Assembly (NCBI RefSeq): GCF_029227915.1
Contig: NC_079875.1
Span: 8,865,001-8,929,000 of the forward strand
Reading direction: 5' to 3'
DNA from: Hydractinia symbiolongicarpus
Lineage: Eukaryota; Cnidaria; Hydrozoa; Anthoathecata; Hydractiniidae
DNA length: 64,000 bases
Of this stretch, positions 23,537 to 34,540 are shown piece after piece (position 1 is the first letter of the stretch; each line of letters starts with the position of its first letter). Position numbers and translations under genes: made by a program. The notes below the pieces were generated by a model that saw only the letters and a list, made by a program, of their open reading frames with translations, did not search any database and was not told where the DNA came from.

Positions 23537-24143
23537 TTAAATTTCGTCTTTTACCTCCTCCCTACCATTAGCAACTAGCTGGGCTCTTTCCTGTTCATTA
23601 ATGACATTTACGATCCTATTAAACCTCTGACACATTTGCTCCTTCAACAACGAATATCTTTCCTTTTCACGGCTAATTAGACTATACTCTTGGTCACTGA
23701 TAACGCCGTTTTCCATTGACTTGCTGATCAGATCTACAATCGAGATTAGTTTCGCCTCTGCGAGTAGCCATATACTATCATGTTTTTTGGATTTAACACG
23801 CAACCGTTTAGAGGCATTTCGGAGACCGACCTTCCCTATTCCGGCGGCAATTGCGAATCCCCCCATGGCACAGGCTAGGGGAACCCCAAACCCGAGCCCA
23901 TAGCTCCAATCCCAAGCCCTGACGTAATCACACTTACGCCAAGCAGACCATGATCGCAAAAGCGTACCCACATATTGTGCATTTAAATTCTTTTCCAAGT
24001 TTAGTCCGCTCCTTTATCTCGTCCCGGAGATATTGTTCAATGTCCTCGCTTTTCCTGAGTCTGAAAACTTGTCCCTCATCCTGATCAGAGTCTTGCGCAG
24101 ATCCACTCGGCAAACTCAGATGGAGTTTCCTTATATCTCTCAT
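23537..24143 (-). pseudogene. Glycine-rich membrane protein, right copy (frameshifted)
   Basis: Mirror of 12038-12644. The N-terminal frame starts at 24143 and the C-terminal frame runs 23998 to 23537. It shares the internal frameshifts of the left copy, and differs at single residues such as a Cys for Arg and an Asn for Ser in the coiled-coil part. The final codon also differs. Shared frameshifts show the gene was already broken before the arms were duplicated. Confidence 0.6.
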
Positions 24144-24145
24144 CT

Positions 24146-24280
24146 TTATTCTATCAACAAATGCACTGTGATGTCAAAAAACGTGACGTTCTTCTCGTGA
24201 TGATAGACGTCTGTTAGCATAAACTCCAGACGATCCGTGGATCCTTTCAGTGGAAGGTATACAGGGGTATCAAAGGTCCA
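24146..24280 (-). pseudogene. C-terminal remnant of the candidate structural protein
   Basis: The last 45 codons of the gene at 11476-12035 appear here in mirror orientation, stopping at TAA (24146-24148). The sequence is cut at 24280, where it joins the long inverted repeat. The rest of the gene and the whole block to its left are missing in this arm. Confidence 0.65.
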
Positions 24281-26148
24281 GATTAGCGAGTCTGAAAAAT
24301 ATATATTTTAAACGCCTGGTGTTAAGTAAACAAAACTAGTCCAACTAATACATAAATAATACAAGTCAGACTAAATTGTGTGTATCCATAAAGGTTTCGG
24401 AATCATCTTTTATTTCCATAAATCTAAATGGTTATGTCAGAAGCACATGACAGCTTGATATACTTGTAGACTGCTGGTGTATTTGATTGGTAAAAAGGCG
24501 GGGCTAAAGTGTCCATATGTTGCTTTAGTGGCTAATATTTAATATTTTTATTTCCTACCCGCTAATTTTTTTCGCCGGTTAACACTCCTCTTGTAACGCA
24601 GTAGAAGACAAAAATGTTAAGTTACAAATGTTCGATACTAGAGTTTAATTTTAAGTTAAAATTGTTATCTAAAAACTATTTGCTTTGAAATAAACTGTTT
24701 TTTCAACAATTTTCCCAAACATAAAAGTGACTAAATTTTGTACCAGTCACTATTATTGTTGCTGACTTTCAAATCTTTGCCAACTTAAAACTTTTGCCGA
24801 CTTGAGATTTTTTCCAACCTTATACCAGCCAAGTTAGGCCTATTATATCATTTTTTTTTCCTAATCTGAGCTACGGTCAATTTGAAAGCTGTGGCTTTGG
24901 CGTTAGTAAGTCTGGTTTTTTTACATTACTTCTTTCCTAATACTTTGTATCTAAAGGAATATTTACTTCTTGGTAGGTTTTCACATGTTAAGATGATGGT
25001 TTTCTAGCCATAGATAAATCTTAAGTTTTAAGATCTTGGCTAAAAACGTAGATTTTAAGGCTAGCGTTATTTATTCTTATTCTGTCAAAGTTTGGTATGT
25101 TATTATTCATTTTTATGTTGTGGTTGTGGCTCTCTAGCAAGCACTTTAGTTACGTCTGGCTGAAAGGTGAAATTAGCCAAATGCAGTTTTGCTAGCAAAA
25201 ACAAACTTTTTGAACAATATGTAATTCTTATGTTAAATGCAGTTAGGTAGCTACACCTTGAAGTTATGTCTTATGTATGAACTTAACCTGGTTTTTTAGC
25301 TGGACGGGTAATGACGGGTTGTTTTCCGTATTTTAATTCGAACCGAAGTTGCGGCAAAGTTTTTTGGAAAATGGGTATTACGCCTATACACATGTCCAAC
25401 GCCATTTGCCTGTATTAAACGCTCAGCCCCGGTTAATAACAGATTGCTTCCTGTTTTTTGTATAGACAGAAGCTGTAATCATTTTTTTGAAAAGGGTACG
25501 ACTCTTATATGGATATGCAACACGGTATGGTAAGCGCTTAGTCAGTGTTAACAACAGAGTGGCTGTTTAACCGAAGTTGCGATAATTTTTTTTTTCAAAA
25601 AAAAAAGGTATTACACCTATATGGATGGCGATACTGTTTACCTGTAATCAGCGCGCAGCTTGGAGTACCTTTTATTTTGGACCTTTCACCGGGAACATTC
25701 TCCGAAAAATAATAAAGGTTGATCGACTGTTTTTAATATGATGCTATGATGTGGTAGCAACGGTTGTAAACTGTGTTCTTATTTCAGCTGTGGAAAAGTG
25801 TCTTTTGACCCGAAAGCACCTTTGTGCCATTTCTTCTATTTACGACATACTATATGCCTGTACTAAAGCGCTCTACCTGGATGCGTGGCACACTTCACGG
25901 CTCTTATTAAACGTTCAACCGTTTAACACCGGGTCACAGTTACTTTTTGCTTAACACAGCGTTTCAACGCCGGGTCTCCCGGCAAGTATTTAATTTAAGG
26001 TATGTCTCTCCACACGCTTGATATGTCTGTAGAATTCCACCATTATTTTTTAACAAAGTGCCATGACAACTTTTTAAATGAATAAATTTGGAGAGGTTTT
26101 GATGAGAGATGAATTATATTCTGGCGTCCTTTTCATACATTATTACAG
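24281..26148. repeat. Long inverted repeat, right arm
   Basis: Reverse complement of 7193-9090. Subterminal units of about 105-130 bases lie at 25312-25440, 25441-25555 and 25556-25670. Each contains an AAGTTGCGGCAAAG-like or GAAGCTGTAATC-like core, a TATTACRCCTATA stretch and a GCGCTTAGYC or AACGCTCAGCC end. The outer end at 26148 is abrupt, whereas the left arm and the related copy at 32.4 kb continue beyond the equivalent point. Confidence 0.85.
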
Positions 26149-26349
26149 TGAGAAAAAGTAAAATAAAATAGATAATATACGAGTAAAGCTTAATTGTTCG
26201 AAAAAGGAAATAGCTGTAGTTAAAAAAACTTATTGCCACAACTTTCACCAACAGCAAACTTCGTTAAAAAGAATCCTGTGCAATTATGGCGCGGAGACAA
26301 ATAACAAAAACAGAACCGGAAAGTTTACTTTCTTTTGGAGTGCTTCCGA

Positions 26350-26640
26350 AATCATTCTTCTCTTTGTTTCCATGACATTAACGTGGCGAAAAGAATTCCG
26401 TTTTCATCATTTACAATATAATTTGCCTTTCGCTTACATTTTACCAAATTTTATAAGATCGATGTATTTAATAAATTGATATGGCGGAGCGTCTTTGTTT
26501 GCGAAAATAATTGCACAGGAAGAAGATGTGCACAATTAACACACACGCAAAATTCTCATGGATATATTTTTATAATTATAAACATAAAGAACTACGTCGT
26601 ATGTATATTGCAGCATTGCAGTTTAGAGTTTGGCGTGCGC
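26350..26640. repeat. Composite of two dispersed repeat fragments
   Basis: Bases 26370-26470 match 4965-5090 in reverse complement, and 26502-26640 match 6299-6440 directly. The right end of the second part abuts gag-like coding sequence of the BEL/Pao remnant. Confidence 0.65.
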
Positions 26641-26642
26641 GT

Positions 26643-27453
26643 AAGGGTTGATTGATCAAACTTTTATGGACTCGTTTCATGCAGCAGTAAATCCATCTAC
26701 ACAAATCAGCAACACGGAAAAGTTTAATTATTAGTGTTCTTATCTCGAAGAGGATGCCCTTCACTCTATCTCTGGCTTACCTCAAACAAGTGGATTATAA
26801 AGAGACGCTCAAGCTTCTTAAAGAATGATATGGAAACACGCAGATGATAATAACCGAACGCACATGAACGAGTTGCTTAAATTAAAGAAGTTTTACAACG
26901 ATCGAGATGTTCAAGAAATTCGCAAACTATATGATGATGTGAATTGCACGCTCGAAGTCTGGAATGTTTCGGTATAGATAGAAGAAGTTATGGTTTGTAA
27001 TTATCACTGATTATTATGGAAAGACTTCCCATTGACTTTAAGATGAACGTTAGTAGGAAAGAAGGGTTTCGGTATTTGTCCAGGCTCCTTAAGTAAATCC
27101 GCGATGAAATTAGAGCTGGAGAATATTGTATAGTACCGATCAACCCTGTAAGTCAAAACCGCAAAGACCAATATGAAGGTAGTAAGAACAATTTTGTTTC
27201 GCAGATTGATGAGCAGAGATCAACTAGCGCAGGCTTTATGACTCGATCTAATTGGATTAGTTGTGTTTTTTGTAACAAAAATCATTGGTCTGATAAATGT
27301 GACGTTGTCACTGATAGTATTGCTTGCAAGGGAATTTTAAGAAAAGTCAACCTTTGCTTTTTGTGGTTGAAAAAAATCACAAGATCAAAGGTTGCTCAAA
27401 AACCTGTTTCTATTGCGAAAGTGTTTATAACTCCGCGATTTGACACAACGTGA
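26643..27453 (+). pseudogene. gag: BEL/Pao gag remnant
   Basis: Fragments resemble BEL/Pao gag: FMDSFHAAVNPSTQISNTEK near 26660-26720, then MNELLKLKKFYNDRDVQEIR near 26865-26925, and a Cys/His zinc-knuckle-like stretch (CVFCNKNHWSDKC, about 27260-27300) followed by CFLWLK. Several frames and stops are involved. The order capsid-like helices then zinc knuckle fits the family. Confidence 0.65.
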
Positions 27454-28079
27454 AAAGGCTGATAGTCATTCCCATTCTGAAACTAAAGTGACTCACGTGC
27501 AAAATATCAACAACTATGTTTGACTGCAAATCGCTGACGTTATGCTAGAAAAAGCAAGTAGCCCTCACCACTAAGCCAAGTTTGTTTGACTCTGTATCAC
27601 AAAGGTCTTATTTATCTCAACGCATTAGCAAAAAGCTATATTAGAAAACTAAAGGCTAAAATACACGGTAAGTTTAAACGGGAGTTTAAATGTTAGATAA
27701 AAAGCTTACTGTATAAACAGGAAAAATGTACAACTTTATTCGGTTTTATAATTTTTTTTAGAAGTTGGACATGTTCAACTTTATTAAGAAACACTTTGTG
27801 AATTTTGCGCGGGAAAATTTTGTTAGCTTGAAGGGATTGAAGTTGGCTGACTGGGGTCTGAGAAGGAGGTTGACATGCTAATAAGATCAGAATTCTCTGG
27901 GAATTGTATTTTAAGGAAACGTGAAACGTACTAGTGTACGTGTAGGGAGTAGATGTTATCGAAACGGAGGTAGGTATGGTACTAAGTGGACCGATCGCGA
28001 GCAAGTTTAATCCGGAGAGCGCTAACAACCTATTACACATGCTACTATTGAGTGTGATGTACATAATGAAGTTCAATCT

Positions 28080-29160
28080 CTCGGAAATAAATTACAAAGG
28101 TTTGGAGAATTAGAAAGTATAGGTATACTAAAGAACGAAAAATCGTACTATGATAAATTTGCGGACACTATTTCTAAAACTATTGAAAATAGATATGAAA
28201 TTTCGCTACCGTTTAAAAAAAAACCATGCCATTTTGTCAGACAATCTCGAGCTCAGTAAACAACTGCACGGGAAATTGAAAGAAGAACCCGAGCTTTTGC
28301 GAAAGCATAATGCTAATTTTCTAGAAAAAAAACATTTGGGAATTATAGAAGAGGTCAAAACTGTTTGCAAAATTGGAGAAACGCACTAATTACCACTCCA
28401 ACCCATAATTCCTGATGACAAAAATACAAGTAAAGTGCGCGTCGTTTTCTTTTGCTTCTGTGAAAAAGAATGGACCAAGTTTAAATAAGTGTTTGTAAAA
28501 TGGTGAGCAGCTCACGCCTATGTTGTATCATACTTCCACGCTTTCGTGCTTACCCGATAGCTCTTTTCGCAGATATAGAAAAGGCGTTCCTCAAAAATAG
28601 TGTAAGCGAAGCTGATCGGGATTATCTGAGATGTCTCTGTTTGACGAAGTTTTCGCAGAGAAACCCATCATCGTTCCAAATCGTTTTACTCGATTAGTCT
28701 TTGGTGTCCCCAGCTCACCGTTTTGGTTACAAGACTATACGTGAACATATGAAACAATACGAACTTGATCCTGAATTCGTAAAAACCGTTTGAAAATCAT
28801 TTCTTGTTGATAATTTTATCGGGGGAAGTGTAACCGTAGAAAAAGCTTTAAAACTCTTTAATTAGTTGCGCCTACGTTTGTTAGAAGGCTATTTCTTACT
28901 CCAGAAATGGAGAACTAACAACAAGGAGCTTAGGGACATTTTTCAACTAACTATTACTAAGACATTATAGTACAGAAAGTTTCATAATAGAAAATTCTGG
29001 GAGTCACTTGGGACGACAATCGGGATGTTTTAATTATTGATTTCAATGGACTCGTTCAATTAGCTCGAACTTTGCATCCGACAAAAAGGAACATTCTAAA
29101 AGTTGTTTCATCGTTTTATGATCCGCTTGGTGTAATACAAGCATCATCAGCTTAAAATTT
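28080..29160 (+). pseudogene. pol: BEL/Pao reverse transcriptase remnant
   Basis: Fragments include GKLESIGIL-like and YEISLPFK words near 28110-28210, ALFADIEKAFLKNSV with SEADRDYLRCL near 28557-28640 (the DxEKAF region of the RT active site in this clade), FGVPSSPF near 28700, and VVSSFYDPLGV near 29102-29135. Frames change repeatedly. The motif order is as expected for BEL/Pao RT up to the RNase H boundary. Confidence 0.7.
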
Positions 29161-29442
29161 CCATAACATGAACTGTGCAAATGCAAAATGAGTTGAGATG
29201 AAGACATTAAGGACGAATTAATAGACAGTTAGGAAAATCTTTTGTCAGAGTTGGACGGGATGGGTGAGGTAGAAGTTAAACGTAGATTCAAACTCTCTCA
29301 TTTAAGTCATTCAATTGGGGAACAAAAGGTCGTTCCACCTTCTCTAGAAATCAAAAGGCGACCTACGACATGTTAAGTAGTTCTAACGAATCGCCAAACT
29401 TTATCGACTGAAACAAAGGAACTGATTATTCTTAACCAATCG

Positions 29443-30156
29443 CACCCGCGTGCGTTTAAGTGCGTATATCTCAGCGCGTATGATTCGCGTTTAATTGATC
29501 ATATCTTAGTGCGTATAATTTGCGATTAGGAAGAAATCGAAGATTTCTTTTGATATTTTTACCACCGATATAAAGATCAAAGTAAGTAAAAACTGAAAAT
29601 TAAAAAAATAACATTTATGGGTGAGGAAAATCTATCAATAACGCCACACACACGGTGTTCTTATACTCTATATGAAGATTTGAAAGATGATAGAGTGTAT
29701 AATTATCGGTACTTAAGAATGAGTCCAGACGGATTCCAACATTTATTAAGTTTAGTAAAAGGACGGACTGCAAGAGAAGACACCAATTTTTAAAAAAATA
29801 TCCCGGCCGAGAAGCGCCTTCTTTTAACTTTAAGCTTTTTTTATGAAAATCAAAACAAGCTTGTCATAAACTGCCTTTATAACCAATAAAAGTCTAATAA
29901 AAAGTACATGCGCGTAACAGATCACTAAAAAATGTGAAAACAAACTTTCACTATAATGAAGTGCCGGTCTTCTTTGAACTTTAAACGACAATATCAAAAA
30001 GTTTTGATTTGCGCGATAGACGTTTATGTCCGTATAAGAGTGTATAAGTGCGTCTAACTGCTTATAAGTGCGTATAGCGTATATACGGACTTATAAGCAT
30101 ATATACGCTTATAAGTATATATACGCAGTCATACGCACTTAAACGCACAGTGGGTA
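29443..30156 (+). mobile_element. Truncated PIF/Harbinger element nested in BEL/Pao
   Basis: Inverted ends share GTGCGTTTAAGTGCGTAT (left, from about 29449) with its mirror ATACGCACTTAAACGCAC (30131-30148). Further GCGTATA-type subterminal repeats occur on both sides. Inside, MGEENLSITPHTR at 29617 opens an N-terminal transposase-like frame with LRMSPDGFQHLLSLVKGR. It reaches a TAA, continues as EKRLLLTLSFFYEN, and is then lost. The DDE domain is deleted. The exact target duplication was not resolved. Confidence 0.6.
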
Positions 30157-30166
30157 TCTAGCTTAA

Positions 30167-30595
30167 CCCCATTTGGTATGGGCTTTTTTGACCCTTGTAA
30201 GTATGGGAGGGGTCATAAAGTGCCCGCGGGCTGTAACTTTTGTTCAGTTTGGTTTTAAGTGACGAAACTTGGCACAAAGAAGCATCAATATGTTGTGACT
30301 TAATTAGTGTCAAAATATTTAGATTGACATGTCATCACAGGAATCACATATTCATACAACTGGTTATTTTAAAAAGCATTTATTTTTAGCACTACATTAA
30401 AAAAGTTGATATGACCACCTGAGGACAAAGTGACATTGACAGAACAATGTTTGGAAATACTTTTTTTTTATTTTCCGAAAGTCCAATAAAAGTTAGGAAA
30501 AGTCACAAGATTTCAGGTAATTTCATCCATTATTTAAAAAGTTATTAGACTTTGAAAATGCCGCGGGCACTTTATGCCCCCCATACCAAATAGGG
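30167..30595. mobile_element. piggyBac-type MITE with TTAA duplication
   Basis: The ends CCCCATTTGGTATGGG and CCATACCAAATAGGG mirror each other, and both are flanked by TTAA (30163-30166 and 30596-30599). CCC-starting inverted ends with a TTAA target are the hallmark of piggyBac. The interior repeats GTGCCCGCGGGC / GCCGCGGGCAC inverted and has no coding frame. BEL/Pao integrase sequence resumes directly after it. Confidence 0.75.
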
Positions 30596-30599
30596 TTAA

Positions 30600-31640
30600 C
30601 GGAATTTAGACAAAGATACTGGGTGAGAAGTGGATAGATCTTTGTTACACAAATGTAACGTTTGTCGATACTATAAAGGAAGGAGCTGTAAGTATCCAAG
30701 CCAATCACCGCCCTGAATTTCGGTTAAATGACAGTCGCCTGTTTTAGGTGATAAGCTTAGACAATTTTGGATCAGTTTTTGTTTGAAACGCTGTCATTAA
30801 AGAAGAGCATACAGTTATGCACAATGTCTGGGTTACGTTATACATGCGCAGCCAGTAAGAGCAGTACTACCAGACCTAACACCAAGTTTAAGTTCCGCAT
30901 CTTTTATACGTTGTTTCCGTAGGCTCGTATCACGGAGAGGTTGAAAGTTTTGTCTCAAACTTGCGAGTACAGTGGCATTTTAATCTACCGTTAGCCCCTT
31001 GGCATGTTTTTTTACCGCATTTTTCGGAGCACTAAGGAATTGTTAGAAAAGGATTTAGGAAACGCTAAATTGTCTTACGAAGAGCTGCAAACCATACTGT
31101 TCGAAGTGTAAATGATTTCACATAATCGACTTTTATCAAAATGAATTTGAAGACTGTGTAGCTCCAAATAATTTATTGTTTGGCAGACTGCTTAGCCATA
31201 TGTCTAACAACGCCACTCAGTTGTCGTATAAATCTTTTGATATCGCATCATAAGTACTAAAGTTAACACTTTAATCCATCACTTTTGGGAGCGTTGGCGG
31301 AAAGAATATGTAGTAAACTTACGGGAAACTTATAGATCGTTTTCAAAAAACTCTAATTTGCAAATCAAGCGCCTTAAGATGTAGTGACGAACAAATGTCA
31401 GGATCATTGTTGAGAATTAAAGTTGTAACCGAGTTCTATAAGGGACAAGATAATCAAGTAAGTGAAGCCTTGGTATGAACCCGAACCTTGACTTTTAGAA
31501 GACCATTCAGCAAACTTTTTTAATCGAGTACGTTAAGAATTCGGAAATTAATGACAACCTTGAAAAGACGAACAGGGGACCTTGAAGGGAAGCCGTTAAA
31601 TTTAGGCCAATCACGAAGGAAGTTGGCTACTTAAACTGTG
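30600..31640 (+). pseudogene. pol: BEL/Pao integrase remnant
   Basis: After the MITE come FRQRYWVRSG and KCNVCRYYKG (zinc-binding CxxC part of the integrase N-terminus, near 30605-30680). Near 30978-31080 a WHFNLPLAPWH reading and later ELLEKDLGNAKLSYEEL-like fragments match the end of the integrase core in this clade. FWERWRKEYVVNLRETYR near 31286-31340 matches the conserved tail. Many stops and frame changes are present. Confidence 0.65.
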
Positions 31641-31709
31641 TATATTGTTTATTTTTTATATTTTTGGGAGTTTTTAAATATTTAGCCCCGTAAATATTTG
31701 GTGGGGGAG

Positions 31710-31925
31710 TGTTCAATTATTATTATGGCATTTCATCGCAGACTCCTAAAGTCACGTGATCGCATATATGCACGGCACATTTTTATCTTTTTCTCAAGTG
31801 TCTAATACAGTTCTCTAGCGATCAAGTTATTTTTCAGGCTACTTAATAAATAGTTTACGATAGCGACTTTACCACGTCGGCTGCAAAACTATTGTGTAAG
31901 AAGCGTATATTGCGGAATTGACACA
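31710..31925 (+). repeat. Putative 3' LTR of the BEL/Pao element
   Basis: It begins TGTTCAATTATT right after the polypurine tract and may end near GAATTGACACA at about 31924. Without a 5' LTR for comparison the right boundary is a guess. Confidence 0.4.
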
Positions 31926-32009
31926 CAAAATCGACTTTAAAACAGCCGCTGCAAAACTATTGCGTAATTAATTATGCAAAAAAAAGGTAAACCAATATGT
32001 TGGCATAAT

Positions 32010-32118
32010 CCACGGGTTCGCCCGTCCTTTTTATACCGCATTGCGTGCTTCTCGCTATTGCCAAGCTAAGCTACATTTTTGCGCGACAGACAGACGTATA
32101 CGGGTATTATAATATAGA
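32010..32118 (-). mobile_element. Small Helitron-like fragment
   Basis: On the minus strand it starts TCTATATTATAATACCCG followed by GTCTGTCTGTC, like the other Helitron 5' ends in this window. It ends with the hairpin ACGGGCGAACCCGT that also precedes the 3' end of a unit at 37225. The terminal CTAG is missing, so the 3' end is degraded. Confidence 0.5.
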
Positions 32119-32359
32119 AAAAACGCCGTAAAACGTAAACTTTTTTTTAAATGGCTTAAATCTTTTTAAAAAGTAACACGTAGTAGCTCTAGCGACATAA
32201 AACCCGAACGTACAAAAATATTAAAATTTTCACTATTTGTGAATTCAAATCCACTTCGATTTCTAACCTTCATTTTCTACTTCTAACTGTATTTTACTAC
32301 TTCTAACTACATTCTTCACTTCATTTCTTGCTTCTGAAGTTTCTTTTGTCATTCTATAA

Positions 32360-32895
32360 ATAAATTAAAAACAGATGCAGCGTTTTTTTAATCAGGTAAA
32401 TTAAAAAATAGATAATAAGCAAGTAAAAACGCAACTTACCATTGACTACTAACTACAAAATTTTACGACGCCAATGTTGGTTATTATTTTTTCTTCTTTT
32501 TACTTCACAACACAACTCCTGTCGGTCAACATGGAATTAAATTATTTTGGTTAATTAATTTCTCTATTAAAAATGTCGTGGGACTTCAGTAACCGTGTTA
32601 CGAATTCCCTACATGAACAAGATACAATGTAATGATTACTAACTCATTGTGTAGTTATAATAATAGCGAATAGCCTTTAAACTAAAATTTTACGCTTGGG
32701 AAATATGTTTTTATAAAATTTAGGAAAGCATGCGAAGTTAATATTGTAATACTGTCTGAAAAGCACCGCAGGTTATAATCCTTTTCTCATTAAAACCTCC
32801 GAATTTATTTCATGTAAAAAGCCATTATAGCACTTTCTACAAACATTACAAGCCAGATATATACCTAAAATAAAATATTTTTAACTTGTCTATGT
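32360..32895. repeat. Relic related to 6700-7350 (left inverted repeat and flank)
   Basis: Direct similarity to the left outer flank and first part of the long inverted repeat. Shared words are TCGTGGGA, GAACAAGATACAATG, ACGCTTGGGAAATATG and CTCATYAAAACCTC. Divergence is clearly larger than between the two arms of the palindrome. Confidence 0.65.
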
Positions 32896-34540
32896 GCATC
32901 TCATATGCATAACTATTATGTTCCGCAAAATCATGAGACAAAAAATTTTTAATACGCGTAAAATCAAGTTGCGCCTGGATGTGTCATTAAATACATTGTA
33001 GTCTTTCTTTTGATGTCAATTTTCTTCCCGTTAAATGATATTTGCTGACACCGAAGATAATTTTTATTATGAAGAGGTTCTATGTCCAGGGTACCCTGCG
33101 GAAACTTAGGGTGATTTAACACAGAGGTAAGAATAAAGTGATTATGCTCTGCCCAGCATGTGCTAGTGTTAAAAGGAAGAAGGCAAATTTTCATTTGATT
33201 TTATTGAATTATTTTGTTGTATTACTACGCACTGACAAAGCGTATTAATAAAAACAAAAACAAACAGAAATGTTCTTAAAGTGCAAAAAAATGTTTCCCA
33301 ATACTGTCCTTACCCCATTATTTCCGCTTCTCTGTTAATTTAATGTTAATTACAGCATGAATTACAAAATCTTTCCAATACTCATATTTTTTACCTGCAT
33401 TTATTTCCGCGTCTACAAAAGTAGAGTGATAACTTGAAAACCACGAATCACCGTGGTATACGTAATCAAGAAAGGAGAAATTTTACATCTTTATAGATTA
33501 TTTTTTCTTTAGCCAATAATCGCCACTAAAGCATGGGAATCCAATTATTACTTGAAACAGACCCTTTACAAAACCTGTTTTTAAAGGACAGGCGAACAGC
33601 CGCAGTACGGCTGCTGATTGAAAATTTATGATGTCAGAGATAATTTCAAAGACCAGATCCGCTGGTCTGGAATATCCCGTAATATCTTGACAATTGTTTA
33701 GTTTTTGTAATATCTAGTGAAAAATGGCTTTAAACAAAAAAGATTTGTGTTTTTATGTTAAAGGTTTAATTAAAGCTACTTGTTTAAAAAAAAGTCGATA
33801 ATCACACTGTTTTTACGAAGCCATTTAGCTTCGCGAGCGAAGCGAAATTGTGGAGCACGTTTGCTACACCCGAGGCGATAACGACTTTTAAGATATCGCC
33901 CATCGCCACTATATTCTTCCACTCACCCTTTTCCATTTGTTAACACCACGTTTATAAACGTTTTACATTCTCGTCTTTCCTGACTTCGCTACAAAAAGGA
34001 TTTTAATTGTATTTTAACGGTCACGTTCAGCGTAAGGGTGGCTCTTTCCTCGTCAACACTTAGAATAAATACAAACCTCGCATGTTTTACTTTTACCAAT
34101 GCATTCTCAGTAAAACCACGTAAACGATTTTTGAATAATACAGTTTACAGCTTTCCATGTGTCTTATTTAAAAAACGAAAGCGAAAGTCTACCTAATTTG
34201 CTCTCCATTTCATTTCCTCTGCCAAATTTTAATTTTTCCGCACATTTGTTGTTTACATACACTTCTCCGCAGAGCTCAAATAAAAAACGGGAGTATTTCA
34301 TAATATATTGAGCTGTCTGTCTGTGCGCAAGAAAAAAGTTTTGTTATGAATACACGCAATGGTTGCGCATAGCTAAAACTTTTTTAACTTTTTACCACGC
34401 TATTTTAAAATTTTATTTAGCTTTTTGCGTGATTTAATTTCAAAAGTTTCTTATAAAAAAAGCTTAAAAAGTCGATTGAGACTCAGTATAGGGTTAATAT
34501 GTTCTGAGCCTTATGTCGACCTAAATTTTTGGACAAACTA
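32896..34540. other. Gene-free DNA
   Basis: No gene supported. A short CGCGAGCGAAGCGAAATT stretch near 33836-33853 is the inverted copy of one near 3090. A degenerate CTGTCTGTCTGTGCGC stretch near 34312-34328 resembles Helitron 5' sequence, too weak to call. Confidence 0.5.

Larger units (their letters stand above)
17717..24280. repeat. Inner inverted repeat, right arm
   Basis: This is the inverted counterpart of 11901-14662, with an additional block at 18806-22678. At its inner end, TTTGTGAGGAACTCTGTCCC starts the mirror of the polymerase N-terminal region, straight after polymerase sequence in the opposite sense. At its outer end the sequence switches between GGTCCA and GATTAGCGAG (24280/24281) directly into the long inverted repeat, skipping what is 9091-11900 on the left. 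Confidence 0.85.
7193..26148. mobile_element. Palindromic Polinton-like element, decayed
   Basis: A span of about 19 kb is bounded by a long inverted repeat of about 1.9 kb per arm. It carries a protein-primed-type family B DNA polymerase and six or more further genes, all degraded. Size, long terminal inverted repeats and PolB fit the Polinton/Maverick/adintovirus-like group. I find no retroviral-type integrase, FtsK-like ATPase or recognisable double-jelly-roll capsid gene, so it is either a divergent lineage or an element that lost that half. The right half is largely an inverted copy of the left half, with the switch inside the polymerase gene at about 17717. Internal asymmetries are one deletion in the right arm (the sequence of 9091-11900) and one in the left arm (the sequence of 18806-22678). 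Neither the exact ends nor a target duplication could be fixed. Confidence 0.7.
26643..31709 (+). mobile_element. BEL/Pao LTR retrotransposon, decayed and nested
   Basis: Coding remnants in the order gag, reverse transcriptase, RNase H region, integrase lie on the plus strand with many stops. A purine-rich tract (GGTGGGGGAG) sits immediately before a TGTTCAATT sequence at 31710 that looks like the start of a 3' LTR. Two other elements are inserted in it (29443-30156 and 30167-30595). I find no 5' LTR; the 5' end is joined directly to a dispersed repeat at about 26642. Confidence 0.75.

Noticed and set aside
7193-26148. CRISPR-like or prokaryotic insert
   Set aside because: No spacer-repeat regularity, no bacterial gene organisation, and flanking introns and SINEs are eukaryotic.
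7193-26148. Assembly artefact as the explanation of the palindrome
   Set aside because: The arms differ by many substitutions, private indels and two multi-kilobase blocks, so they are not the same reads assembled twice; still worth confirming with long reads.
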